A stretch of DNA of 64,000 nucleotides, taken from positions 36,478 to 100,477 of the forward strand of contig CAZIWL010000003.1 of NCBI GenBank assembly GCA_964542755.1. Reading direction: 5' to 3'. This DNA comes from SKLM01 sp964542755 (GTDB lineage: Bacteria; Chloroflexota; Anaerolineae; B4-G1). The notes beneath the pieces were generated by a model that saw only the letters and a program-made list of their open reading frames with translations, was not told where the DNA came from and did not search any database. Shown piece by piece: positions 1 to 7,432 of this stretch (the stretch's first letter is position 1; every line of letters begins with the position of its first letter). The position numbers and the translations under genes are program-made.

Positions 1-164
1 TTCGTCCCAAGCATAGCACGGCTCCGCCTCCCCGCAAGGCCGGGAGCCGAGCCGGCGTGCCTCCAGAATGCGGTTTGATGCGCCGGCCTTGATTGAGGAT
101 CTCCCGGCTCGAGCCTCGGCCTACGTCCTTGTCCAGCACAGTTTGACCGTCACGCTCCCTGACC

Positions 165-866
165 CTACGACACCGACGCCTCCACTCGCCGCTTGATCCC
201 CAGCAGCGTCTTCCGCTCCATGATAAAACTGCCCGGTTCGATAACGCCCCGCACCATCAGCGCCTGCAAGACCGATGGTGCATAGTCCATCTGAATACGG
301 ACGATCAAGCGCGTCTTGTTCTCCCCCAACTCTTTGAGGAACCACGTCCAGCTGGATGCGAAGAAGTCGTTAGGCGTCTCCTCCGCAGGGTCGAAGGAGC
401 GAAACGTCCCCATCTCGACGGCAATGTGGAGTACCAAGGCTCGCCCGGGGTCGATCTCGACCACCTTGTACCCCATGTCGGGCCCGATCTCAATCATGTC
501 CCCGACATCCAGGGCCTGGAGCTCCGGAATGACGTGCTCCGCCGAGCGCTCCTGGTTCTCCACCGAGCCTGCGATCCCCATCAACCGGTGAAGAGAGTCG
601 TAGCTGTACCAGCCGGCCCTCTGATGGCCGATCTGCACCAGCCAAGGCCAGACCTCGGCGGCGGGTGCGTCGATGGTGATGGCGTGCGTCGCCTTCATCT
701 TCGCGTCCGCCACCAGCTCGTCGCCCGGGAGTGTCCTCTCCGCTTCCTCGGCAGTCGCTCCCCAGGTGAGCAATCGGGGGCGGATCGCCACCACGTAAGC
801 CCCGATCAGAGCGGCCCCCGCGGCAGCACCGCCGACGAGGGTCCCTAGCCATCCTTTCCTACCCAT
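165..866 (-). CDS. SRPBCC (START-like) family protein with N-terminal membrane anchor
   Basis: Protein of 233 residues. A hydrophobic Gly/Ala-rich segment near residues 7-28 should anchor it to the membrane. The rest resembles the polyketide cyclase/SRPBCC ligand-binding fold, with a central stretch containing VWPWLVQIGHQRAGWYSYD and the late pattern SSWTWFLKE. Substrate is unknown. The start is chosen at the second ATG because AGGAGG lies six bases before it; the ATG at 872 directly abuts that AGGAGG. The ribosome site overlaps the stop codon of the upstream small membrane protein, so the two genes are probably co-transcribed and translationally coupled. Family call is from fold-level resemblance only. 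Confidence 0.7.
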   Translation of the reverse strand: MGRKGWLGTLVGGAAAGAALIGAYVVAIRPRLLTWGATAEEAERTLPGDELVADAKMKATHAITIDAPAAEVWPWLVQIGHQRAGWYSYDSLHRLMGIAGSVENQERSAEHVIPELQALDVGDMIEIGPDMGYKVVEIDPGRALVLHIAVEMGTFRSFDPAEETPNDFFASSWTWFLKELGENKTRLIVRIQMDYAPSVLQALMVRGVIEPGSFIMERKTLLGIKRRVEASVS

Positions 867-876
867 GCTCATCCTC

Positions 877-1107
877 CTAGAATAGACAGCGCACGATCAG
901 CAGCAGCCCCACGATCATCAGAGGCACGCCGATCACCGCCCCGATCACCGTCAGGCTGACGATTAATCCAACGATCAACAGCACCAGGCCGAGAACTACA
1001 CCGACCAGGCGTCCCGTCATCTCCAGGATGAAGGTCAGCAGGCGCCAGACGGCGTAGAACGGCCACAGGAGTAACGGTACACGTCTTCTCTCGTTGTCCT
1101 TCGTCAT
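877..1107 (-). CDS. Small two-helix membrane protein, unknown function
   Basis: A 76-residue protein with a charged N-terminus (MTKDNERRR), an amphipathic aromatic stretch, then two strongly hydrophobic Val/Leu/Ile-rich segments at about residues 33-55 and 57-74. The ATG is preceded by GGGAGGGAGCG, a good ribosome-binding site, which rules out the longer upstream frame. It sits directly before the SRPBCC gene and shares its transcript by inference. I recognise no named family with certainty. Confidence 0.6.
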   Translation of the reverse strand: MTKDNERRRVPLLLWPFYAVWRLLTFILEMTGRLVGVVLGLVLLIVGLIVSLTVIGAVIGVPLMIVGLLLIVRCLF

Positions 1108-1407
1108 CGCTCCCTCCCTCGAAGCCAAGGGCTCCGTCCTAACGATTGCAGCCGCGGGGTTTCCCCGGGTACCATGATGAGTACGCACGAATGGCCCGCA
1201 GGTTGCAGGAAACGCCCCACGCGCTGCGCTACAGCCCGTCATATCGCTCGGCGGGCCAACATTTTGCACCTATCGGGGGCTAACCGGTCGTGCACACCGG
1301 ACGGGATGGGGAGAGGATTCACGGGGATGGGTCCCGCCTGAGAGAGGTTTTCTGGTTCCTCCCACGCGGCAACCGGCGAGCGAACTGCGCGCCCACAGGC
1401 GAGTTGT
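1108..1407. other. Intergenic region, nothing recognised
   Basis: About 300 bases between the GT4 gene and the small membrane protein. No coding frame with a ribosome site, tRNA or convincing hairpin with a T-run was found. A promoter for the small operon must lie here or upstream, but no clear -10/-35 pair was seen. Confidence 0.4.
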
Positions 1408-2559
1408 TCAACTGGCCCGGAGAGTGCTCCGGTAGACCGATTCAGTCTCGTCGGCCACCCGGTCCCAGGAGAATCGCGCCGCCCGCGCCAAGCCTCGTTC
1501 CGCCAGTTCTCGCAGCAAGCTGTCATCGTCGAGCAGACCGCACAGCGTGTCGGCTATCGCAGCCTCGCTGACCGGGTCGAAGTATCGTGCCGCCTCCCCG
1601 CCCACTTCCGGGAGTGAGGACGTGCCGCTGCACGCCACCGGCGTTCCGCACGCCATGGCCTCCAGCAAAGGCAGCCCGAAGCCCTCGTACAGGCTCGGGA
1701 AAACTAGCAGCTGGGCGCCGGCATAGACCGCCGGTAGATCCTCATCGGGGACGTACCCGGGCATGATCACCGCCCGCCTGGCCGGCGAGCGCTCCAGCTC
1801 CTCGAAGAACCCCTCGTAGAGCCAGCCACGACTCCCAACCAGCACCAGAGCATCCGTCAGTCCCGCGGTGTGCACCGTCTCGAAGGCATGGAGGAGCCGG
1901 GCCAGGTTCTTCCGGGGCTCAATCGTACCCACGAAGAGCACGTACCGCTCGGGAAGGCCGTATCTCTTTCGCACCGCGTCGATCCGCTCCGGGCTCTGGG
2001 GACGGAACCGGGGATCGGCCGCCTCGTGCACGACGACGATCTTCTCGGCAGGCAGCCCGTAAGCCGTCATCAAGTCCCTGCGCGTGCACTCAGAGACGGC
2101 GATGATCCGCGTTGCCCGGCGGCAGTACAAGGGAAGGGACCAGTTGAGATACCAGCGGTTGAGGCGCTTGTGATGCTCGGGTAGGTGGCGGAAGATCAGG
2201 TCGTGCACGGTAAGCACGGTGGGCATACCCTGGAGTGGAAGCAGCAGGTGCTCCGTCGCGTGGAAGAGCCTGCCGTTGGGAAGCAAGTGGTCGAATCCGA
2301 TGCCGGTCAGTTGTCCGGCCCATACCAGCATGCGCCACGGTTTGTACCCCAAGGAGACCGTACGGGCGGACACGTCCTCGAGCCCCGACAGCAGCTCGAT
2401 CCCTCTCTCGCGATTGTAGAAGAAGCCGTACTGGAACGCTCCGCCGCTCCCCTCCCCACGCCGGCCGGCCGGGGCCACCAAGGCTCGAGCCAGGCTGCCC
2501 GCGTACCGACCGAGGCCTGCCCGGCGATGGACTGCTGCGGAGATGTCAACGTAGATCAT
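1408..2559 (-). CDS. Glycosyltransferase family 4 protein (start abuts assembly gap)
   Basis: Protein of 383 residues with GT-B organisation. The N-terminal Rossmann half begins MIYVDISAAVHRRAGLGRY, the usual opening of GT4 enzymes with the Gly-rich nucleotide-sugar region. The C-terminal half has VGTIEPRKNLARLLHAFE, the FPSLYEGFGLPLLEAMACGTPV donor-binding block around the conserved EGFGLP glutamates, and a final helix. It transfers a sugar from a nucleotide-sugar donor, probably to a cell-surface glycan or lipid. The ATG at 2559 is the last base before the N-run, so an upstream extension cannot be excluded, but the opening matches complete family members. Confidence 0.85.
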   Translation of the reverse strand: MIYVDISAAVHRRAGLGRYAGSLARALVAPAGRRGEGSGGAFQYGFFYNRERGIELLSGLEDVSARTVSLGYKPWRMLVWAGQLTGIGFDHLLPNGRLFHATEHLLLPLQGMPTVLTVHDLIFRHLPEHHKRLNRWYLNWSLPLYCRRATRIIAVSECTRRDLMTAYGLPAEKIVVVHEAADPRFRPQSPERIDAVRKRYGLPERYVLFVGTIEPRKNLARLLHAFETVHTAGLTDALVLVGSRGWLYEGFFEELERSPARRAVIMPGYVPDEDLPAVYAGAQLLVFPSLYEGFGLPLLEAMACGTPVACSGTSSLPEVGGEAARYFDPVSEAAIADTLCGLLDDDSLLRELAERGLARAARFSWDRVADETESVYRSTLRAS

Positions 2560-2659
2560 NNNNNNNNNNNNNNNNNNNNNNNNNNNNNNNNNNNNNNNNN
2601 NNNNNNNNNNNNNNNNNNNNNNNNNNNNNNNNNNNNNNNNNNNNNNNNNNNNNNNNNNN
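2560..2659. other. Scaffold gap, exactly 100 N
   Basis: One hundred consecutive undetermined bases, the usual placeholder for a join of unknown length. The true distance and any genes between the glycosyltransferase and the ABC permease are unknown, and the two sides may not be neighbours in the genome. Confidence 0.98.
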
Positions 2660-2854
2660 GCCGCTTCCCCATCCCCTAACACTACCCCCACCCTGTGCCA
2701 TCGAGAGATCTCGTGCAGTTGACCGAGTCACCTGAAGTCTCCGGGTCTCCAGCGGAGCGACGTAAGTCGCCACTACGAGCACGCCCATCGCCCCCACCTA
2801 TCGCGGGCCGAATGAACCAGCGGCAACACTGGTGGCCCGAATCCTACGGCAATC

Positions 2855-4375
2855 CTAACGACCGAAGGCCCAAATGACGACGGCCGGCGTCACGTGGACC
2901 TCCAGCACCGCGGCCAGCGCCAGCAGGGGCAGCACCAGAGCCACGAAGAGCGTGAGAAAATCGGCCACCGCGCGGAGGAACCCCTGTCCCACAGTCATGC
3001 CCTCCGGCGGCGACATGAAGACCGCCCCCATACGCACGGCGACCGCCGTCGACAAAATGGCCGCCGGTAGCTCCAGAATCCCGTGAGGCATCACAAAGGC
3101 ACCGAAGAAGAGCGCCGGGTCGAATCCGGCATTCGCCGCCTGCACCACAAAAAAGAAGATGATCGCCATCGGGGCCATCAGCAGTACGATGGCCAGCGCC
3201 CCGAACGAGAAGACCGCCAGCAGAGTGGCACCCACCAGAGCTCGAATGTTGTTCGCCAGCACACCCCAGACCGTGAACGACGGCAGCCAATCGATCGCGG
3301 GCAGCTCGGTGAACATCTCCGGCGAGACCTGGTCGAGCTGTAGAAAGTGAGACGGCAGAGGGTACCATCTGGCAAACGACAGACCCACCCCCGCCGAGAG
3401 GCCCAGCGCAACCACCACCGTTGCGACAGCCATCCAGGAGCCCGACACAATGCTTGGGAGTCGATACCGGTAGAGCCCTCCGACCACACCCAGCCAAGCC
3501 AGCCAGCCGGGCAGCTTGTCCGGGTCCAGTCCGAAAGCCCAGCGCTGCCACGCCATCCGAGCCCAGAACGTACGCCAGATGTAGGGCACGTCCAAACGAT
3601 CAATCTCCCGCCCCAACAAGAACTCGCGGTTGAAGATGTGAATCCCCATGCGGATCAGGATAACATCCACCACGATCAAGAAGGCCAGAATCCACCACAA
3701 GACGTGGTAGTTCGCCCAGAACATGATCAGCGCCTCGGCCTGCATCAGGAACGCCACCGGGATGATGATGAAGCTGGCCAGGAGATTCGCCGCCCTCACC
3801 GACGTGGTCTGGCTGGAGACAACTACAGCCCCGGACACCATCACCAAACCCTCGGCCGTGGTCAGCAGGACGATGAGGACAAGAAGCGTCGCCGAGGGCA
3901 GCCAGCCCTCGAAGACGTAGAGCCCGGCGATATAGACCGTGATGCCCAGGTACGCCGCCAGGAGGGGAGGGATCATCGCCGCCAGGGTCTTCCCCAGATA
4001 GAGCTGCGTGTCCGACAGCGGGGTCGCCAGAAGGGGCTCCAGGCTGTTCCGCTCCTTCTCCCCCACAAACGTCTCCAGAGCAATCACCAGAGAGAAGGAG
4101 ATGGGGAAGAATCCGACCACCAACAGCAGGAAGGGCATCATCCGCTCTCCCACGATCGGGGCGCCGTACTTCGCGACCCACCCCAACGCCATGTCGGCGA
4201 CGAAGCTCATCAGGAGAGGAAAGAGCAGCGTCAGGATCAGAATCGGAATCACCATCCGCCAGTCGCGGAGGGTATCCCGAATCTCCCGCTCCATCAGGGC
4301 CCAAACCAACCGTACCGGTTCCCGCCTAATGGCGGACTGGTCTCTGGGCATCTCACCAGCGGAGACCGCAGTCAC
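2855..4375 (-). CDS. ABC-2 type permease fused to SpoIIM-like membrane domain
   Basis: Protein of 506 residues. The first half (about 20-270) is an ABC-2 exporter permease: an N-terminal cytoplasmic helix (REIRDTLRDWRM), then about six membrane segments with the family feature EKERNSLEPLLATPLS. After a soluble stretch, residues about 340-506 match the SpoIIM/DUF95 family, with NNIRALVGATLLAVFSFGA and the diagnostic PHGILELPAAILSTAVA. The GTG start overlaps the ATPase stop by four bases (GTGA), so the two are coupled and form one exporter. The exported substrate is not evident. The SpoIIM part may be a regulatory or scaffolding membrane module; this is inference. Confidence 0.85.
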   Translation of the reverse strand: MTAVSAGEMPRDQSAIRREPVRLVWALMEREIRDTLRDWRMVIPILILTLLFPLLMSFVADMALGWVAKYGAPIVGERMMPFLLLVVGFFPISFSLVIALETFVGEKERNSLEPLLATPLSDTQLYLGKTLAAMIPPLLAAYLGITVYIAGLYVFEGWLPSATLLVLIVLLTTAEGLVMVSGAVVVSSQTTSVRAANLLASFIIIPVAFLMQAEALIMFWANYHVLWWILAFLIVVDVILIRMGIHIFNREFLLGREIDRLDVPYIWRTFWARMAWQRWAFGLDPDKLPGWLAWLGVVGGLYRYRLPSIVSGSWMAVATVVVALGLSAGVGLSFARWYPLPSHFLQLDQVSPEMFTELPAIDWLPSFTVWGVLANNIRALVGATLLAVFSFGALAIVLLMAPMAIIFFFVVQAANAGFDPALFFGAFVMPHGILELPAAILSTAVAVRMGAVFMSPPEGMTVGQGFLRAVADFLTLFVALVLPLLALAAVLEVHVTPAVVIWAFGR

Positions 4376-5334
4376 GACTCCGTCACCACCCTTCCATCCA
4401 CCACGCGCATCCTCTCCTCGCCGATCCCGCGGACTGCCCTGAGGTAGACCTCCTCCAGGCTGCGCGGTACCCGGCTCAGCGTCACCACGCGCACGTCCCG
4501 TTGCGCCAAGGAACGAAGCAGCTGCGGATTCACCATCTCGGGATCCGACGTGGCGTAGCGCAGCCAGTCCTCGCCGCGCGCCTCGATCTCCACCAGGTCT
4601 GCGATCAACTCCGCCGTTCCGTCCACCGCGTGTCCCAGGCGCAGCTCCATGAGCGGAGGACCGAGGATGCGCGCCCGGAGCTCTCGCAAGGTCCCTTCTG
4701 CAATGATCCGACCCCTCTGGATGATCGCGATACGATCGGCCAGAGCCTCGGCAACGGCGAGGTTGTGGGTGCAGATGACAATGGCGCGTTGATGGTGCCG
4801 CAGGCCCGTGATGGCATCGCGCACCAACTTCGCGCTGTGCGGGTCCATCGCCGAGGTCGGCTCGTCAAGAAGGAGGACCGGTGGGTCGTGGAGCATAGCC
4901 CGCGCCAGGGCCATCTTCTGCCGCATGCCCTTGGAGTACGTCCCCATGCGCCGTTCCGCCGCCTCGGCCATGCCGAACTGCCGCAGCAGAGACGCTGCGC
5001 GAGTGCGACAGACCTCGGCAGACAGGCCCATCATACGGCCAAAGAAGTGGAGGTAGTCGTCACCCCGCATACGCAGGTAGAGACCGGGATGTTCAGTCAG
5101 CAACCCCACGCGGCGCCGAACCTCTTGCGGTTCCCGGACGACATCTCGGCCATCGACCACAGCGCGGCCTGCCGTCGGCGCCAGGATACCGCCCAGCATC
5201 CGCACCGTCGTCGTCTTGCCCGCCCCATTCGGCCCGAGCAGCGCCAGGATCTCACCGGGGCGGACGGACAACGTCACGCCGTCTACGGCGGTGAAGCCGT
5301 CGAACCGCTTTGTCAGGTCCTGGAGCTCAATCAT
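4372..5334 (-). CDS. ABC-2 exporter ATP-binding protein
   Basis: Protein of 320 residues. Walker A GPNGAGKTT lies at residues 34-42, the signature is YSKGMRQKMALARA, and Walker B is VLLLDEPTSAMD, followed by the H-loop in VICTHNLAVAEA. The 110-residue C-terminal tail is typical of drug or polysaccharide exporter ATPases (DrrA/CcmA-like). It powers the membrane protein encoded downstream with a four-base overlap. Start chosen at MIELQDLTKRF, the normal family opening. An in-frame ATG at 5376 adds 14 residues and sits only a few bases after the predicted transcription start, so a nearly leaderless longer form is possible. Confidence 0.9.
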   Translation of the reverse strand: MIELQDLTKRFDGFTAVDGVTLSVRPGEILALLGPNGAGKTTTVRMLGGILAPTAGRAVVDGRDVVREPQEVRRRVGLLTEHPGLYLRMRGDDYLHFFGRMMGLSAEVCRTRAASLLRQFGMAEAAERRMGTYSKGMRQKMALARAMLHDPPVLLLDEPTSAMDPHSAKLVRDAITGLRHHQRAIVICTHNLAVAEALADRIAIIQRGRIIAEGTLRELRARILGPPLMELRLGHAVDGTAELIADLVEIEARGEDWLRYATSDPEMVNPQLLRSLAQRDVRVVTLSRVPRSLEEVYLRAVRGIGEERMRVVDGRVVTES

Positions 5335-5387
5335 GGTCCGCACAGAGCATCTGTCCAATCCTTCGAAAGTCCTCATGGCTGTCAAGG

Positions 5388-5416
5388 ATTATACCAGTGC
5401 GCCACACGCTCGGCAA
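5388..5416 (-). promoter_or_regulatory. Sigma70-type promoter for the ABC exporter operon
   Basis: Reading leftward: TTGCCG (5416-5411), a 17-base spacer, then TATAAT (5393-5388) preceded by TGG, an extended -10. Transcription should start near 5381, placing the ATG at 5376 almost at the 5' end and the preferred ATG about 45 bases in. Confidence 0.7.
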
Positions 5417-5757
5417 TGGACCCTCAGTACTACATCACCCAGGAACCGCGTCAGCGCAGCAACCTGTCCGGAAGAAGAGAACAGAAGGGAAGGGAAAGGA
5501 AGGCACTGTCCGCTGGCGACGTCCCCTCCCGTCGGGGAGGCTGTCTCTCCGATCACGGCTGTATCCAGTGCGAGTTCAGTATCCTTCCGCCGATCCAGTG
5601 CGAGGACTGCGGCTTGTGCCTCGGATGGTCGTCGTCAGGCGTGGGGGATAACGAACGGATTCGACTGTTGGGGGGCGAGACCGATGAGTGCCCAGCATGA
5701 GCCCCATGGCTCGGTGGTCCTCAGGAGGGCACCCCGCGGGGGCGGCCCCCACGGGGG
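5417..5757. other. Intergenic region, GC-rich hairpins only
   Basis: About 340 bases between the ABC operon promoter and the phosphatidyltransferase stop. It has a purine-rich run near 5471-5500, a direct repeat ATCCAGTGCGAG (two copies near 5563 and 5594) and GC palindromes next to the phosphatidyltransferase stop (CCCCGCGGGG and CCCCCGTGGGGG types). These could end that transcript, although no T-run follows. No gene was recognised. Confidence 0.4.
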
Positions 5758-6390
5758 TTAGTCACCTTCAGAGCAGGTTGCGTAGACGTGCACGACCCGC
5801 TGAAACACGGTGATGGCAGAGAGGATCGCCAGCGCCCACGCCAGGAGCGTGGTGAGGCCCAGGGCAGCCAACACTGCGATGAGCAGAATGCGCTCCAGTC
5901 TGGTGAGCAAGCCTACCTTGCAGGAGGCGCCCAGGGACTCGGCCCGGGCCCTTGTGTAGCTCACCATGAACGCCGCCACCAGAGCTGTCAGAAGTAATGC
6001 AACCTCGACATAGCCGCCCCCTCGGATCTGATACGCCGTCAGGCCCAGAATCAAGACCGCGTCAGAGAGCCGGTCCAGGGTCGAATCAAGGAAGGCCCCG
6101 AAGCGCCCGTCCCTCTGGCTGGCCCGTGCCACAGCACCATCCAAAGCGTCCAGAGGAGCGCCGAAGAACAGAATCAGACCACCGACGCGAAAGCGTCCCC
6201 AAAAGAAAAGCAGGCCAACCCCAACTTGCAGGAGGAAGCCCAACACGCTGATCGTATTGGGGCCGATGCCGACCCCCGCCACCTCACGGGCAATCGGCTC
6301 AATGATGCCGGAGAACCGTGCCCGCAGCCAGTCCGTGAGTGTCTCCGGTCCCGACGGTCTCCCTGCCGCGCCCTCGCGCGAGTCCCTCAT
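5758..6390 (-). CDS. CDP-alcohol phosphatidyltransferase
   Basis: Protein of 210 residues and several membrane helices. It carries the complete active-site motif of the family, D81..D84-G85..A88-R89........G98...D102...D106, which binds the two metal ions and the CDP moiety. Members join a CDP-activated lipid to an alcohol such as glycerol phosphate or inositol phosphate; the acceptor cannot be assigned from sequence alone. The ATG at 6390 is preceded by CAGGAAG; an in-frame GTG at 6441 with GAGG before it would add 17 residues. The gene appears to be monocistronic. Confidence 0.85.
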   Translation of the reverse strand: MRDSREGAAGRPSGPETLTDWLRARFSGIIEPIAREVAGVGIGPNTISVLGFLLQVGVGLLFFWGRFRVGGLILFFGAPLDALDGAVARASQRDGRFGAFLDSTLDRLSDAVLILGLTAYQIRGGGYVEVALLLTALVAAFMVSYTRARAESLGASCKVGLLTRLERILLIAVLAALGLTTLLAWALAILSAITVFQRVVHVYATCSEGD

Positions 6391-6461
6391 CGCTTCCTGC
6401 AATCCTGTGCCTCCCTGTGCCAGTGGGCCATCCCGATGCACGATCCTCGGCTAGTCCCCCA

Positions 6462-6490
6462 ATGGTAGTCCGGAACGGTACAGGTGTCAA
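6462..6490 (-). promoter_or_regulatory. Probable promoter of the phosphatidyltransferase gene
   Basis: A perfect TTGACA -35 (6490-6485), a 17-base spacer and a weak TACCAT -10 (6467-6462). The predicted transcription start near 6455 lies just upstream of both candidate start codons. Confidence 0.5.
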
Positions 6491-6609
6491 TTATGGCCCG
6501 GATTGACGTCGTGACCAGCTACTCTTCGCGGTGCTCCCTTACTGGATTGACGGCTCTCTGGTCAGTCATCCGACCGGGGTCCAGGGAGCAAAGGAACAGT
6601 CTCCTCGAC

Positions 6610-6637
6610 TTGTCAACAAGGGCAATTCAGGTATAAT
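6610..6637 (+). promoter_or_regulatory. Promoter of tRNA-Pro
   Basis: TTGTCA (6610-6615), a 16-base spacer and a perfect TATAAT (6632-6637). Transcription should start about six bases downstream, only a few bases before the tRNA 5' end. Confidence 0.75.
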
Positions 6638-6647
6638 ATCGTTCGTT

Positions 6648-6722
6648 CGGGGCGTAGCGCAGCCAGGCTAGCGCGCAGCAATCGGGATGCTGAGGTCCCG
6701 GGTTCAAATCCCGGCGCCCCGA
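6648..6722 (+). tRNA. tRNA-Pro, anticodon CGG
   Basis: A full cloverleaf can be drawn. The acceptor arm CGGGGCG pairs with CGCCCCG. The anticodon stem CAGCA/TGCTG encloses the loop ATCGGGA with anticodon CGG, which reads the proline codon CCG. The T arm CCGGG-TTCAAAT-CCCGG is canonical and the discriminator base is A. No CCA end is encoded. The gene stands alone with its own promoter, opposite in direction to its neighbours. Confidence 0.95.
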
Positions 6723-6766
6723 CCTCCATGTGAACGTGGTTGAGTGAACACAGCGTTGTGAATGCG

Positions 6767-6784
6767 ACCGCCCTCCGGGGCGGT
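6767..6784 (+). terminator. Probable terminator after tRNA-Pro
   Basis: A seven-base-pair stem ACCGCCC/GGGCGGT with a short TCCG loop lies about 45 bases after the tRNA. The T-run that follows is poor (TTCGCGTT), so termination may be inefficient or used only for processing. Confidence 0.4.
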
Positions 6785-7432
6785 TTCGCGTTAAGAGGGG
6801 GATCACAACACCCGGCTGCTCTCTGGCACCGTTGAAGGCTTTTTCCCACACCGTTCATTGGGACTTAGCCCCACGTCGATCCGCACCGCCCACGCCAAAC
6901 TAGTTGCCCCGCCTGGCCTGGCCCGGCGACGTCGGGCGGGCGCACACCAGGACGGCAGATGCCCCGCGATCGCCCCCCTGTGACGCGAGAAAGGGATCCA
7001 GTCACTATCCACGGCGGAACGCCCAAGGTCATCCTCAGACGTGATAAGACCAAGAGGATCAGAAGTAGCGTCCCAACACGACGCTAGTAGAGGAACGTCG
7101 ATCCTGTTCCAACGAACGGGATCGCTTTTTTCAGGGCGACTGGCCGTCCCACAAGGTCTGCCCTCGGTCCGGTTCGGCGCAAACCCATTGTGAGCGCTAA
7201 CGCGGTAAGATTACGGGTCGACAGGGCAATCGCCACATCCGGATCGCGCACGTGCCGGCGACTGCCAGGCCCATCATTCACGCGCAATGCCCACCTCAGC
7301 CGTCTGGCAGCTCGTAGGTGACGACCTCGACTTTCTTCGAGCCCTGTGAACCTGTAAGCACAACTTCGCGACCCATGCCCCAGCCCCGTCGTGACGCGCC
7401 TAGCCCCGACACCGGGCACTCTCTGGAACCTC
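6785..7432. other. Non-coding region with one strong plus-strand terminator
   Basis: About 650 bases between tRNA-Pro and the gamma-glutamyltransferase stop. No frame has a ribosome site or recognisable protein. The only strong signal is the intrinsic terminator at 7099-7131, annotated separately. A plus-strand non-coding transcript is possible, but no known RNA family was recognised. Confidence 0.35.
7099..7131 (+). terminator. Strong intrinsic terminator with no obvious gene upstream
   Basis: An eleven-base-pair stem CGATCCTGTTC/GAACGGGATCG (one G-T pair) with a CAAC loop is followed by C and six T. The opposite direction has no T-run, so this acts on the plus strand. The nearest plus-strand gene is tRNA-Pro, about 375 bases upstream. 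Confidence 0.7.

Noticed and set aside
1..164. GC-rich palindromic segment at the window start
   Set aside because: Short GCCGGCG/CGCCGGC pairing without a T-run; common by chance at this GC content.
3347..5700. Long plus-strand frames opposite the ABC exporter genes, one with a Cys-rich end
   Set aside because: Mirror images of real minus-strand genes; the Cys-rich end lies in intergenic sequence without a ribosome site or known motif.
5643..5757. Possible 5' end of a tmRNA (GGGGGAT followed by GGATTCGAC) on the plus strand
   Set aside because: No tag reading frame ending in Ala-Ala, no T-loop and no matching 3' acceptor strand follow; the next bases belong to the phosphatidyltransferase gene.
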